Source of the DNA: Candidatus Kapaibacterium sp.
Lineage (GTDB): Bacteria; Bacteroidota; Ignavibacteria; Kapaibacteriales; UBA2268
Assembly (NCBI GenBank): GCA_938038165.1
Contig: CALHRB010000257.1
Span: 1 to 25,039, forward strand
DNA length: 25,039 nt
Reading direction: 5' to 3'
How positions within the stretch are numbered: the stretch's first letter is position 1; the number at the start of each line of letters is the position of its first letter. The notes below the pieces were generated by a model that ran no database searches, had not been told where the DNA came from, and worked only from the letters and a program-made list of their open reading frames with translations. Of the stretch, positions 1 through 8,415 are shown piece by piece. The position numbers and the translations under genes are program-made.

Positions 1-45
1 TTATTTTTATTTAAAGTTCTGTTCAGAAAAAAATGTTTAATTATT

Positions 46-51
46 AGGGGT
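46..51 (+). promoter_or_regulatory. Shine-Dalgarno site of dapA
   Basis: AGGGGT lies 6 nt before the ATG at 58. Its spacing favours the ATG over the in-frame TTG at 55. Confidence 0.6.
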
Positions 52-57
52 CAGTTG

Positions 58-951
58 ATGAATCACTTTACACCACAGGGAACAATAACAGCCCTTGTAA
101 CTCCATTTCAAAAAGGCGGCGCAATAGATTTTGATGCACTTAAAGACCTTATACAATTTCAGATTAATGGTGGTATTGATGCCATTGTTGTCTGTGGCTC
201 AACGGGCGAGAGTGCAACACTTGCATTAAAAGAGAAAATAGCAATAATCGAAAAATCCCTTGAATTTGCCGGGGGTAAAATTCCAATTATAGCTGGAACA
301 GGAACTAATGAAACCGAAGGAACACTTAATCTCTCAACTGTCGCATTCAATCTTGGTGTTGCAGGATTATTATTAGTTGCACCATATTACAATAAGCCCA
401 CTCAGGATGGACTATATGAGCATTTTAAGCTGATTGCCGATAATGTGAACATTCCTGTCATTATTTATAACGTCCCTGGGCGAACAGGTGTTAATATCTC
501 AGCCGAAACCCAGCTGAAATTAGCTACTAATTGCAAAAATATTAAAGCCACCAAAGAAGCCTCCGGCAATTTTGACCAAATGATGAAAATTATCAGGGAT
601 GCCCCCAAAGGATTCAATCTACTCTCGGGTGATGATGTTTATACATTACCAATTATTTCATTTGGAGGAAAAGGTGTGGTGTCGGTCATTAGCAATTATG
701 CCCCTAAACAATTCTCTGACTTAGTCAAAAATGCTATGAACGGAAAACTCGACCAAGCTCGAAAAATTCATTATGAATTGCTGGAATTAATGGAGTTGAA
801 TTTCATCGAATCTAACCCCATACCTGTTAAATATGCATTGTCTTTGATGAAAAAAATTGACCCTGTTTACCGATTGCCTTTGCTCGAAATGACCAAGAAG
901 AACAAGGATTTTTTCAAAAAAGCTATGCAAAAAGCAGGACTTCTATCATAG
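58..951 (+). CDS. dapA: 4-hydroxy-tetrahydrodipicolinate synthase
   Basis: Condenses pyruvate with aspartate semialdehyde, the first committed step of the diaminopimelate/lysine branch, in the cytosol. The 297-residue TIM-barrel protein has the usual family length. Visible motifs, numbered from the ATG at 58: GSTGES at 47-52 (the pyruvate-carboxylate loop, with Ser where GTTGE is commoner), YNVPGRTG starting at Tyr137 (catalytic tyrosine) and KEASG with Lys166 as the Schiff-base lysine; GVVSVISN and NPIPVK follow as expected. The frame is also open from a TTG at 55, but AGGGGT at 46-51 is better spaced for the ATG at 58. The next gene is convergent, so dapA looks monocistronic on its 3' side; its upstream context lies outside the window. 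The family also includes N-acetylneuraminate lyase and related aldolases, but the motif set favours DapA. Confidence 0.93.
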   Translation: MNHFTPQGTITALVTPFQKGGAIDFDALKDLIQFQINGGIDAIVVCGSTGESATLALKEKIAIIEKSLEFAGGKIPIIAGTGTNETEGTLNLSTVAFNLGVAGLLLVAPYYNKPTQDGLYEHFKLIADNVNIPVIIYNVPGRTGVNISAETQLKLATNCKNIKATKEASGNFDQMMKIIRDAPKGFNLLSGDDVYTLPIISFGGKGVVSVISNYAPKQFSDLVKNAMNGKLDQARKIHYELLELMELNFIESNPIPVKYALSLMKKIDPVYRLPLLEMTKKNKDFFKKAMQKAGLLS

Positions 952-1085
952 TTAAGTTTTTTTTGGGGCATCCATTACGAAATTAAATTTTAGTTAGTCT
1001 GTTTGTCAAGCAAATTAGACCTAAGTCCCATCAAAATTACGAAAGAATAGAAATTTCTGAATTATGAGAATGGAATCTGAGTTTT

Positions 1086-1700
1086 TTATTTATTTTCCTC
1101 TTTGTTTTGTGTTTCGGCTTTCCAAAGTTTGCCGGAGTTAATGTCTGACATTGCTCTTTCAGGAATGTGTTTAAAGAAGTGTACCAAAGCCTCTACGGCA
1201 TTTTTAATTGTAAGGTTCAGCATTTCGTATTCATTTTGTTCAAAATCAGACAGAACAAAATCAGTAAGAATAACCTCCTTTGGTTTAGGACCAATTCCAC
1301 ATCTAAGTCTGTAGAAGTCTTCCGATTGAAGCTCATAAATTATTGAAGCAATTCCATTATGACCTCCATTCCCTCCACCCCTTTTTAAATGAATTTTTCC
1401 AAGCGGAAAATTGTATTCGTCTGCTATGACAATTATTCTTTCAATCGGGATTTTATACTTCAAATGTACTTTTCTTACTGCTTCACCAGAATTGTTCATA
1501 TAAGTTGTTGGAAAGGCAATTAAAACCTTATTGGAGCCGAAGTTTAATCTGGAAGTATTATAAATCGTTGATTCACTTATTATCTGAGTGTTTTGCCTCA
1601 GGCAAAGTTCATAACCAACCATCCAACCTATATTGTGTCTTGTTTGGGAATATTTTTTCCCAGGATTTCCAAGAGCTGCAATAAGCCAATCAAAAGTCAT
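1086..1700 (-). CDS. pth: Peptidyl-tRNA hydrolase
   Basis: Cleaves peptidyl-tRNA released by ribosome drop-off, recycling tRNA in the cytosol. The 204-residue protein is close to the usual length, with a short charged tail. Family residues are all present: GNPG with Asn12, TRHN with catalytic His22, YMNNSG with Asn70, IADE with Asp94, and the GGGNGGHNGI loop with Asn115. The ATG at 1698-1700 is 8 nt after the stop of the upstream MCE-family gene, so the two are very probably co-transcribed. No clear Shine-Dalgarno site is visible in that 8-nt gap, which fits translational coupling. dapA converges from the other side across about 134 nt without a convincing terminator. The assignment is secure. 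Confidence 0.95.
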   Translation of the reverse strand: MTFDWLIAALGNPGKKYSQTRHNIGWMVGYELCLRQNTQIISESTIYNTSRLNFGSNKVLIAFPTTYMNNSGEAVRKVHLKYKIPIERIIVIADEYNFPLGKIHLKRGGGNGGHNGIASIIYELQSEDFYRLRCGIGPKPKEVILTDFVLSDFEQNEYEMLNLTIKNAVEALVHFFKHIPERAMSDINSGKLWKAETQNKEENK

Positions 1701-1708
1701 ATCTAAAA

Positions 1709-2656
1709 CTATGGTCTTGTTCCAAGCCTAAAATTAATATTTACTCCGTGTTGTTTGACCATTGTCAAAAAATCGAAAAGAACTGTAAGAGTGGAATCGA
1801 GCCTTGTACTGAAATCCTTATCATATATAATTTTTGTTAGAAGCCCATCGCCTCGCTTTATTTCGTTTGTGATATCATTAACATTATCCAGTATTGAATT
1901 CAGAACAATTATGCTTGTATCAGCTTTCGAAATTAATTTTCCTGAATTTTTAAGAGTTAAATCAAGCTGGGCTATCAAACTATCAAGCCTCGGTTCGTTT
2001 TTTTTAGTTAAGCTTACCAAATCACTGCTGAGTATTCTTAAGTTTTTCAAAGTTAAATCAATATTACCGGAATTTTCAACAAGTAATTGGCGAGTCATTT
2101 GCAAAATTTCAGCTGTATTTTCAACGGCAGAATTAAAATTATTGATGAATTTTTGATTAGCAGTAATTTCTGCCAGTGATGACGAAATTGTATCCAATTT
2201 GACAATCAACGAATGAATATCGTTGAGCATATCGCCACCCTGATTAACCAAAGTGGTAAAATCGGCTCGGGTTATTCCGGGAATTTCATTTTTGGGATTG
2301 AATTTTTCATTTGAAATGCCAGGATTGATTTCGATTTTTTTTCCACCGGTGATTTCGAGAATACTTATTTCTGCAGCAGCATCGCTTTTCAAATCACTGA
2401 CATCATCAATGGTTCCTTCAATATAAACTCCTCCATTATCATTCTTGATTAATGTAACCACCCCACGCTTAACTCCATTGACAACGATAGGATTTGAAAC
2501 CTGTATCCCTCCCGAATTATCGAATCTGAATTTTATGGTTTTCTGGGTAACCGAAACCCCTACACCTTTGCCAAAAGATATACCGAGAATAACTAAAATG
2601 ATTGCAAGCAAGGATACAATACCAACTTTAAACTCTAAATTTCTTTGGACATTCAT
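1709..2656 (-). CDS. MlaD/MCE-family lipid transport protein
   Basis: MCE-domain proteins are the periplasmic substrate-binding part of lipid-trafficking ABC systems (Mla, Mce, Tgt). The 315-residue protein has a short cytoplasmic start, one transmembrane helix at about residues 10-29, a single MCE domain at about 38-114 (an ITGGKKIEINPG motif closes it), then a long helical, probably coiled-coil, region at about 135-300. This is the usual single-MCE MlaD plan with an extended helical tail. The permease and ATPase (MlaE, MlaF) that normally accompany MlaD are not next to it here; the downstream partner is pth, 8 nt away. The ATG at 2654-2656 has no strong Shine-Dalgarno site. MlaD is the likely role, but the substrate cannot be read from the sequence. 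Confidence 0.83.
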   Translation of the reverse strand: MNVQRNLEFKVGIVSLLAIILVILGISFGKGVGVSVTQKTIKFRFDNSGGIQVSNPIVVNGVKRGVVTLIKNDNGGVYIEGTIDDVSDLKSDAAAEISILEITGGKKIEINPGISNEKFNPKNEIPGITRADFTTLVNQGGDMLNDIHSLIVKLDTISSSLAEITANQKFINNFNSAVENTAEILQMTRQLLVENSGNIDLTLKNLRILSSDLVSLTKKNEPRLDSLIAQLDLTLKNSGKLISKADTSIIVLNSILDNVNDITNEIKRGDGLLTKIIYDKDFSTRLDSTLTVLFDFLTMVKQHGVNINFRLGTRP

Positions 2657-2683
2657 CTTTAATATTATTTCTTAAATAAAGAA

Positions 2684-2691
2684 CAAAAATA
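2684..2691 (-). promoter_or_regulatory. Possible -7 promoter element for the mlaD-pth operon
   Basis: On the minus strand TATTTTTG matches the Bacteroidota -7 consensus TAnnTTTG, about 28 nt before the mlaD start. No TTG or TTTG is found at the expected distance upstream of it, so this is a partial match in AT-rich sequence. Confidence 0.25.
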
Positions 2692-2784
2692 GCAATTAAT
2701 TTTCCTATTAAAAAAGATTTGTGAAAAAAACGGATGAATATACTTATTATTAAAACTCATTTTGATTACAAAGCCTTTAACTTA

Positions 2785-2816
2785 TTGAAAAAAATCGATT
2801 TTAATTCATATTTTTG
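2785..2816 (+). promoter_or_regulatory. Bacteroidota-type promoter of the leuC-leuD-like operon
   Basis: TTG at 2785-2787, a 21-nt spacer, then TATTTTTG followed by C at 2809-2816 match the -33/-7 consensus TTG-N(19-21)-TAnnTTTG. Transcription would start near 2822, giving a leader of roughly 38 nt to the ATG at 2860. This also argues that the longer open frame starting at 2734 is not translated. Confidence 0.6.
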
Positions 2817-2850
2817 CGAGAAGTATCTTAAAATATTTATAATTTATAAC

Positions 2851-2854
2851 AGGA
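2851..2854 (+). promoter_or_regulatory. Shine-Dalgarno site of the leuC-like gene
   Basis: AGGA lies 5 nt before the ATG at 2860. It selects this start over the in-frame ATG at 2734, whose extra 42 residues lie upstream of the conserved family N-terminus. Confidence 0.6.
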
Positions 2855-2859
2855 AAACA

Positions 2860-4149
2860 ATGGGACAAACAATTGTTCAAAAAATTTTAGCAAATGCAGC
2901 GAATCTTCCTGCGGTGAAAGTCGGTGATGTAGTTGAGCCAAAAGTTAATCTTGCAATGAGTCACGAAAATGCAGCTCTGGTAATCAATCAATTTCTCGAA
3001 ATATATAAAGGCACAGGTTTAGAGCCAAAAGTCTGGGAGCCAGGCAAAATTGCAATTATTTTCGATCATAGAGTTCCTGCTGAAAGCTCAAAAACAGCAA
3101 CCAACCAGAAAAAAGTAAGGAACTTTGTTACGGAGCAAAATATCACAAAATTTCACGATATACGTGGCGATGAAATGGGAATATGTCATCAGATACTTCC
3201 TGAATCAGGATACGTTAGGCCCGGTTACGTAGTTGTAGGAACAGACAGCCATACAACAAGTCACGGTGCATTGGGGGCTTTTTCCTTTGGCATCGGTGCA
3301 ACCGAGATGGCTTCTGTTTGGACGCTTGGAACTATACTAAATGTTCAGGTGCCACCTACAATAAAAGTCGTTGTTAATGGAACATTCAATCAATTTGTTC
3401 TTCCAAAGGATTTGATTCTTTATTTAATTGGTCAGTTGACTGCCGAAGGTGCAAATTTCAGGGTAATTGAATTTCACGGAGAAGCTATAAGAAATATGAC
3501 AACTTCAGGAAGATTAACTATTTGTAATATGACGGTTGAAGCCGGAGCAACCTCTGGAATTGTACCGCCTGATGATGAAACCTTGATTTACCTCAGAAAT
3601 ACAGCAGGAGTAAAGGATGAAATCGAATTGATTAATCCTGACCCAGATGCAGAATACGAAAAAATCATTGAAATCAACGCTTCTGAATTGGTTCCCCAAA
3701 TAGCTTGTCCCCATACTGTTGATAATGTAAAATCAATCAGAGACGTCAGCGGGATAAAAATCAATCAGGTTGTTCTGGGTTCGTGCACAAACGGAAGATT
3801 AGACGACCTCGAAATTGCTGCAAAAATTTTAAAGAATAAAAAAATTGATAAAAATGTCAGGATGCTGGTTTTCCCTGCCTCTGGCAGGATTTACAAAGAA
3901 GCTTTGAAAGCAGGCTATCTGATTGATTTGATGGAAGCTGGTGCCGTTATTGTAAACCCTGGTTGCGGTCCCTGCCTCGGTATTCATCAAGGTGCCTTAG
4001 GAGATGGCGAAATTGCCCTTTCGACCACAAACAGAAATTTTAAAGGTAGAATGGGCAATCCCAATTCGGAGGTTTATCTCAGCTCTCCTGCTGTCGCAGC
4101 GGCAAGTGCTATCGCAGGCTTTATTACTGATCCAAGAGAATTAAATTAA
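2860..4149 (+). CDS. leuC: 3-isopropylmalate dehydratase/homoaconitase-family large subunit
   Basis: Large subunit of an aconitase-superfamily hydro-lyase with a 4Fe-4S cluster, in the cytosol. The 429-residue protein is of the shorter archaeal-type LeuC/HacA class. The cluster ligands are visible: Cys309 in GSCTNGR, and Cys369 and Cys372 in NPGCGPCLG. Also present are FDHRVP (69-74), GTDSHTTSHGALGAF (127-141) and, near the C-terminus, STTNRNFKGRMG. The start at 2860 is chosen from the Shine-Dalgarno site and the promoter; an in-frame ATG at 2734 would add a non-conserved leader. The small subunit follows 17 nt downstream. The reaction may be isopropylmalate isomerisation (leucine), (R)-2-methylmalate or homoaconitate chemistry; the family does not separate these by simple motifs in the large subunit. 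Confidence 0.85.
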   Translation: MGQTIVQKILANAANLPAVKVGDVVEPKVNLAMSHENAALVINQFLEIYKGTGLEPKVWEPGKIAIIFDHRVPAESSKTATNQKKVRNFVTEQNITKFHDIRGDEMGICHQILPESGYVRPGYVVVGTDSHTTSHGALGAFSFGIGATEMASVWTLGTILNVQVPPTIKVVVNGTFNQFVLPKDLILYLIGQLTAEGANFRVIEFHGEAIRNMTTSGRLTICNMTVEAGATSGIVPPDDETLIYLRNTAGVKDEIELINPDPDAEYEKIIEINASELVPQIACPHTVDNVKSIRDVSGIKINQVVLGSCTNGRLDDLEIAAKILKNKKIDKNVRMLVFPASGRIYKEALKAGYLIDLMEAGAVIVNPGCGPCLGIHQGALGDGEIALSTTNRNFKGRMGNPNSEVYLSSPAVAAASAIAGFITDPRELN

Positions 4150-4166
4150 CTAAAAAGGAGAAAAAA

Positions 4167-4658
4167 ATGGCAAAAGTTGTTTATAAATTTGGTGATGATA
4201 TCTCAACCGATATAATCTATCCCGGGCGTTTTATGGCTACAGTACTTCCCACCGAAACACCACAGTACGCCTTTGCTGACAATCAAGACTTAAATTCTAA
4301 GCTTGTCAATGGGCAAATTGAAAAAGGAAGCATAATAATAGCAGGTAAAAATTTCGGATGTGGTTCCTCACGCGAACAAGCTGTTTCAACTATTAAGGGT
4401 CATGAACTTGTCATTATTGCTAAAAACTTTGCAAGAATATTCCTCCAAAACAGCGTTAATTTGGGCTTAAATACAATTACGTGTCCTGATATAGAGGCTG
4501 AAATTAATGATGAAATAGTTATAACTGAGACAAAAGTCATCAACAAAACACAAGGAAGAGAATTTGACTTGATCCCCCACCCACCAGCTCGTCAAGCTAT
4601 TATTGACGCTGGCGGTTTGATTAATTACACAAGAAAAAAATTGATGGAAAAAATATAA
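4167..4658 (+). CDS. leuD: 3-isopropylmalate dehydratase/homoaconitase-family small subunit
   Basis: Swivelling small subunit that completes the active site of the preceding large subunit. The 163-residue length is typical of the archaeal-type LeuD/HacB class. Visible motifs are GDDISTDIIYPGRFM at residues 9-23 and GKNFGCGSSREQA in the middle. The ATG is preceded by AAGGAG about 7 nt upstream. The substrate-reading loop after PGR is FMAT (22-25); archaeal isopropylmalate enzymes are known for YLVY and homoaconitases for YLRT at this place, so the loop matches neither and substrate identity stays open. The gene ends 32 nt before a convergent minus-strand gene, with no hairpin seen between them. 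Confidence 0.84.
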   Translation: MAKVVYKFGDDISTDIIYPGRFMATVLPTETPQYAFADNQDLNSKLVNGQIEKGSIIIAGKNFGCGSSREQAVSTIKGHELVIIAKNFARIFLQNSVNLGLNTITCPDIEAEINDEIVITETKVINKTQGREFDLIPHPPARQAIIDAGGLINYTRKKLMEKI

Positions 4659-4690
4659 TTTTCTATGATTTAATTCCCTTTCATTTGCTA

Positions 4691-7600
4691 TTATTTTGTT
4701 ACTACAAAGGTTTTTGTCACTTTTTTGTTTTCAGTTTTGGCAACGAGGATATAAAAACCGGGTTGGAAACCGCTTGTGTCAAATCTGAATTCGTATTTTT
4801 CTTTTTCGAGAAGTCCTTTGTATAATTGAACCAGAGGATAACCCAAATAGTTATAAATATCAATCTCGACATAGGAATTAGTTGGTTGAAACACCCTGAA
4901 TCTTCCTTCATTCGTCATAGGAATTGGTTTAACACCATCAACTAAAAAATCCTCTGATAGCAGGTCGGTAACTAAAATAACATCAACATCGCATTGGCTT
5001 GTAACCTGTTGAATAATTTCTTCAGAGCTACCGTTTAGAAAAATGTTTAATGTATTGCATTTAAACCCAATATTCAAGGTATCATAAAAGATTTTTGAAT
5101 TAGCAGATGTCAGTGGCTGAAAGCACGCAATTAATTTCTTAGTTTCCTTAGGCTCGATAATCAAAGGGACTTGCGATTGCGGAACAGAAAAAAGAACGTT
5201 GTGCGACAAGAAAATCTTATCGAGATTTAAAGGAAGAATCCCATAATTATATAATTCAAGAGTGTCGCAGCCAAGATTGCCTATGAAGTATTTACCAAAT
5301 GAATGAAGATTTCCAGTGTTTGATTCAAATCCCGGAAAAGATAAAGTAAATCCTTGAACTGTATCTGCAAAAGTTTTTATATTACCGGCAGAATCTGTTG
5401 CATTAAACTTGTAAATTGCGTCCTGAAAAGGGTCAAGAATATTTAGATCATACGAGAAAATTCTTGAATTAAAATTGAGTAAATTAATATTACAATTAAT
5501 TTGTTCCAAAATTTCAATTTTCTCAATTCCATAATCAAAAGCACTTGAATCTGTAATATTGATTTTGAAATCAATTTCACAATCATCAGCAGTAATTTCG
5601 AAAGCAGGTGGCTCTTTATCTCCGGCAATAATTATCGAAAGTGCAATTAATTCTCTTTCGTTGCAGGGACCTTCAATGACAAGAGTATCATTAATCAAAG
5701 TATCGTTAGGAAATTCATAGCAAAGAGTAATGATATTTGTTTGATTAGGAAACAATTCTGTTGGAGTATTATAATTTATCTGAATATTAGAGTTATGTTT
5801 AAAATATAAATTCGAAATATATTGTTTGAAAGCACCGTAATTTTTTATCTCGATATCCTTGCAATATTTTCTATTTAATCTAACTTGGTCATTATATAGC
5901 TTGAGAGTGTCAGACAAAATATTAGAACTTATTGCCACAGTAAAACCGGGAATATCAATCTCCACTTCGTTTTTTCTACCCAATGAATCTATTGCAATGA
6001 GCTTAAAATTTCCATCCTGTCTGTTATCAATAAGTTTAGCCGAAAATTTTACTACCTTTTTTAGAGGAGTAAATTGTTCGATGTTCACATTAACATTTTT
6101 TTGAGAATTTGGCGGAGAATAAACCTGTTTTATCCCAAAATCACTTGCAGTGGAATCTAAGGCAAAACCACTAACAGAAAAACAACTGTCCTGATAAGCT
6201 ATCTGTGGAGGATTCAAATCAAGTGGTAAAAAGCTCATTCCTCCAACATATCCATAAGAATTGGCAATTCCATAGCCATAGACATATATTCCAATGTCAG
6301 CGGTCGATTCAATTCTATGAACACCATCAGAGACAGGGATATTTGAAAAAGAATAACCCGAGACGGCAATTTTTGAAAATGAAGAAGCATTTACAGGTTG
6401 ACCGTCAATAGATATACCATTGATTTGATCATCAGGCGCTACTATGCAAATATATTGAGCATTATAAACAGGATTTGGAATAAATCCCTCGAAAACCTGA
6501 ACATTTATAACACGATATGTGTTCATAAATTGTTCTTTTGGAGGAATAACCATCATAAATGGATCGCTTAGTAATCTGTTTCCACCACCGCCGGCAGTTT
6601 TTTTGTATTGAGCTACCAGCACCGGGGCTGATGCCTTAACTTCAGAGGGTGAAACCAAAGGAGCTTCATAAAAACCACCTCTATTCAGAACAACCACTCT
6701 GACACCATTGATAAATACCTCAGTGTCGTCGTATGCAGCCAGAATACGAAACATGTCATTACCTTCTCTTATAATATTACTTGGCTGAACGTAAGTTATG
6801 AGAAATGCATTTTTACCCCATGTCTTAATCGGTGGAATCTGACTTGCAAGAAAATCCCTTGAAGGATTAGTAATATTAAGATTAACTGGTAAGGTTGCTC
6901 TCTGATGCCCGGCAAACACGGCTATTGGTTTATTTGATTTAATCTCGGTGCCGGTTAAATCACCAGTGCTATTCGAAGAAGTTATTTTTGCTTGAACCAG
7001 GTAAGCCTGACCTTTTTGCAAAGTTATGTTTTGAATGTTCATACCATTCGAATATGTATCTGTTGAAGGATCAATCCTGATAAGTGTACTATCCTCAACA
7101 GCAATGATTACAAACTGTGAGGGTGTTCTGCTGTTTCCACTTGCATTTCTTCCATCAGAATTATAAGATATGACAAGGTATTCATCTCCGAGAACATCAG
7201 TCGGAAGAACCAGAAATGCATCGCTTGTGGTTACAGCCTGAGATAGAGCATATACCGTAACTTCTTCGTCCGAAGTAATGTGAAAAGTTTGCACAGCAGG
7301 AGTTTCATTTTGATTTCTCGACCAGTTATTACCACTATCATTATATCCCCTCAATTCAAAATCAAAATAATGCTTCCTGAAAACATAGATTTTGTTCGGA
7401 TCTGTTATAGTAAAATCCTCAGTGAACGTCTGATTTTGAAAATTCTTGAATGTTATTTTTCCTTTGGTAGGAACTTCGGACGTTATAAATATATATAGAC
7501 TGTCATCAGGTATTTCCGGAGGGAAAGCGCTTCTACCGTTATGAAAATTTGGCATAAAAGCAAGCCAAAAATCCGTCCCTTTGCTATCAAAACTAATGTC

Positions 7601-7726
7601 AAAAGATTTTAGCTCAGTAAAAGAGAAAAAGAGTAAAAATAAGAATATGAAAACAATATTTATCTTATTTTTGAAATTGAAGTTGTATAATTCTATATTT
7701 TTCATCGTTTTTTTATGTGTATTCAT
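4691..7726 (-). CDS. T9SS-exported protein with IgGFc-binding-type N-terminal domain
   Basis: Predicted secreted or surface protein of 1011 residues. A hydrophobic signal segment lies at about residues 22-42. Residues about 48-500 resemble the IgGFc-binding protein (FCGBP) N-terminal domain, opening with GTDFWLAFMPN and closing with YVYGYGIANSYGYVGG. Two similar modules follow, at about 600-705 and 795-900, each with a C-D-[IT]-E-[IL]-x-NYG pattern resembling choice-of-anchor/HYDIN-type Ig folds. The last 70 residues or so form a T9SS sorting-type domain (DIYNYLGYPL, FQPGFYILVAK, TKTFVVTK), without the usual PNP motif. An alternative start is the ATG at 7703-7705, which keeps the signal peptide; neither start has a clear Shine-Dalgarno site. 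It is separate from the larger T9SS cluster. A role in adhesion or glycoprotein binding is a guess from the domain name only. Confidence 0.75.
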   Translation of the reverse strand: MNTHKKTMKNIELYNFNFKNKINIVFIFLFLLFFSFTELKSFDISFDSKGTDFWLAFMPNFHNGRSAFPPEIPDDSLYIFITSEVPTKGKITFKNFQNQTFTEDFTITDPNKIYVFRKHYFDFELRGYNDSGNNWSRNQNETPAVQTFHITSDEEVTVYALSQAVTTSDAFLVLPTDVLGDEYLVISYNSDGRNASGNSRTPSQFVIIAVEDSTLIRIDPSTDTYSNGMNIQNITLQKGQAYLVQAKITSSNSTGDLTGTEIKSNKPIAVFAGHQRATLPVNLNITNPSRDFLASQIPPIKTWGKNAFLITYVQPSNIIREGNDMFRILAAYDDTEVFINGVRVVVLNRGGFYEAPLVSPSEVKASAPVLVAQYKKTAGGGGNRLLSDPFMMVIPPKEQFMNTYRVINVQVFEGFIPNPVYNAQYICIVAPDDQINGISIDGQPVNASSFSKIAVSGYSFSNIPVSDGVHRIESTADIGIYVYGYGIANSYGYVGGMSFLPLDLNPPQIAYQDSCFSVSGFALDSTASDFGIKQVYSPPNSQKNVNVNIEQFTPLKKVVKFSAKLIDNRQDGNFKLIAIDSLGRKNEVEIDIPGFTVAISSNILSDTLKLYNDQVRLNRKYCKDIEIKNYGAFKQYISNLYFKHNSNIQINYNTPTELFPNQTNIITLCYEFPNDTLINDTLVIEGPCNERELIALSIIIAGDKEPPAFEITADDCEIDFKINITDSSAFDYGIEKIEILEQINCNINLLNFNSRIFSYDLNILDPFQDAIYKFNATDSAGNIKTFADTVQGFTLSFPGFESNTGNLHSFGKYFIGNLGCDTLELYNYGILPLNLDKIFLSHNVLFSVPQSQVPLIIEPKETKKLIACFQPLTSANSKIFYDTLNIGFKCNTLNIFLNGSSEEIIQQVTSQCDVDVILVTDLLSEDFLVDGVKPIPMTNEGRFRVFQPTNSYVEIDIYNYLGYPLVQLYKGLLEKEKYEFRFDTSGFQPGFYILVAKTENKKVTKTFVVTK

Positions 7727-7815
7727 AACTTTGAGAATTAAAATCAGATATTTAGAGACAATGAATTATAATTTATATTTTGCTTAACATTATTTTAATT
7801 CGAAAATTAGTAAAA

Positions 7816-8367
7816 ATGAGAAAGCTACTCAACTCGGAAATTAAAAAAATCAGATTAAATCCATCGGAAGCCAAAGTTATCATTAGAAATCCAATCACAA
7901 TAATGCTTGATAACGTTAGAAGCTTATATAATGTAGGTTCAATATTTAGAACCTGCGATGCAGCACTTGCTAAAGAATTGATTCTAACAGGCTTTACACC
8001 ACATCCGCCAAGACTTGAAATTGAAAAGACTGCATTAGGAGCTGTTGAAACTGTTCCCTGGCGGTACTTTAAAAACACTTTTGATGCTATTGAAAAAATA
8101 AAATCTGAAGGAAATAATGTGATTGCAATTGAAATAACGGATAATTCACGTAAATACGATGAATTAACCATTAATGATTTTCCAGTCTGTTTAGTTTTGG
8201 GGAATGAGTTAACTGGAATAGATAACGAAATACTTGCTTTATGCGATGACGCAATCGAAATTCCGATGTACGGTGTCAAGCATTCTTTAAATGTTAGTGT
8301 TGCAACAGGCATTGTTCTTTTCGAAGCTGTCAGATTTTGGAAAACTGTCATTAATAGTAACACATAG
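7816..8367 (+). CDS. SpoU/TrmH-family RNA 2'-O-methyltransferase
   Basis: S-adenosylmethionine-dependent ribose methyltransferase of the SPOUT class acting on tRNA or rRNA in the cytosol. The 184-residue protein is a catalytic trefoil-knot domain without the N-terminal RNA-binding domain of RlmB-type enzymes. All three motifs are present: DNVRSLYNVGSIFRTCDA (motif 1), LVLGNELTGI (motif 2) and IPMYGVKHSLNVSVATG (motif 3). The frame is open from a TTG at 7780, but the ATG at 7816 is the natural start; it lacks a clear Shine-Dalgarno site. The gene precedes the MqnA/MqnD-family gene by 48 nt on the same strand. The target nucleotide cannot be inferred. Confidence 0.87.
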   Translation: MRKLLNSEIKKIRLNPSEAKVIIRNPITIMLDNVRSLYNVGSIFRTCDAALAKELILTGFTPHPPRLEIEKTALGAVETVPWRYFKNTFDAIEKIKSEGNNVIAIEITDNSRKYDELTINDFPVCLVLGNELTGIDNEILALCDDAIEIPMYGVKHSLNVSVATGIVLFEAVRFWKTVINSNT

Positions 8368-8415
8368 TTCATCGCTTTGTTTCCAAATTATTTAATATAT
8401 TTAACTTAAATCGAT

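Noticed and set aside
945..972. T-run after dapA as an intrinsic terminator
   Set aside because: Only a 4-bp stem (ACTT/AAGT) can be drawn before the T8 run, too weak to support.
995..1022. Hairpin GTCT-TTTG/CAAA-AGAC between dapA and pth
   Set aside because: Short stems broken by an asymmetric internal loop and no T-run after it on either strand.
2734..2859. 42-residue N-terminal extension of the leuC-like gene
   Set aside because: It lies upstream of the family N-terminus, spans the predicted promoter, and the ATG at 2860 has a Shine-Dalgarno site.
7726..7733. TAACTTTG as a promoter for the RNA methyltransferase gene
   Set aside because: It matches the -7 consensus, but no TTG or TTTG lies at 19-21 nt upstream, and one 8-mer match in AT-rich DNA is not persuasive.
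7773..8372. 199-residue open frame on the minus strand across the RNA methyltransferase gene
   Set aside because: It is antisense to a gene with all three SpoU motifs and shows no recognisable domain or plausible start signal.
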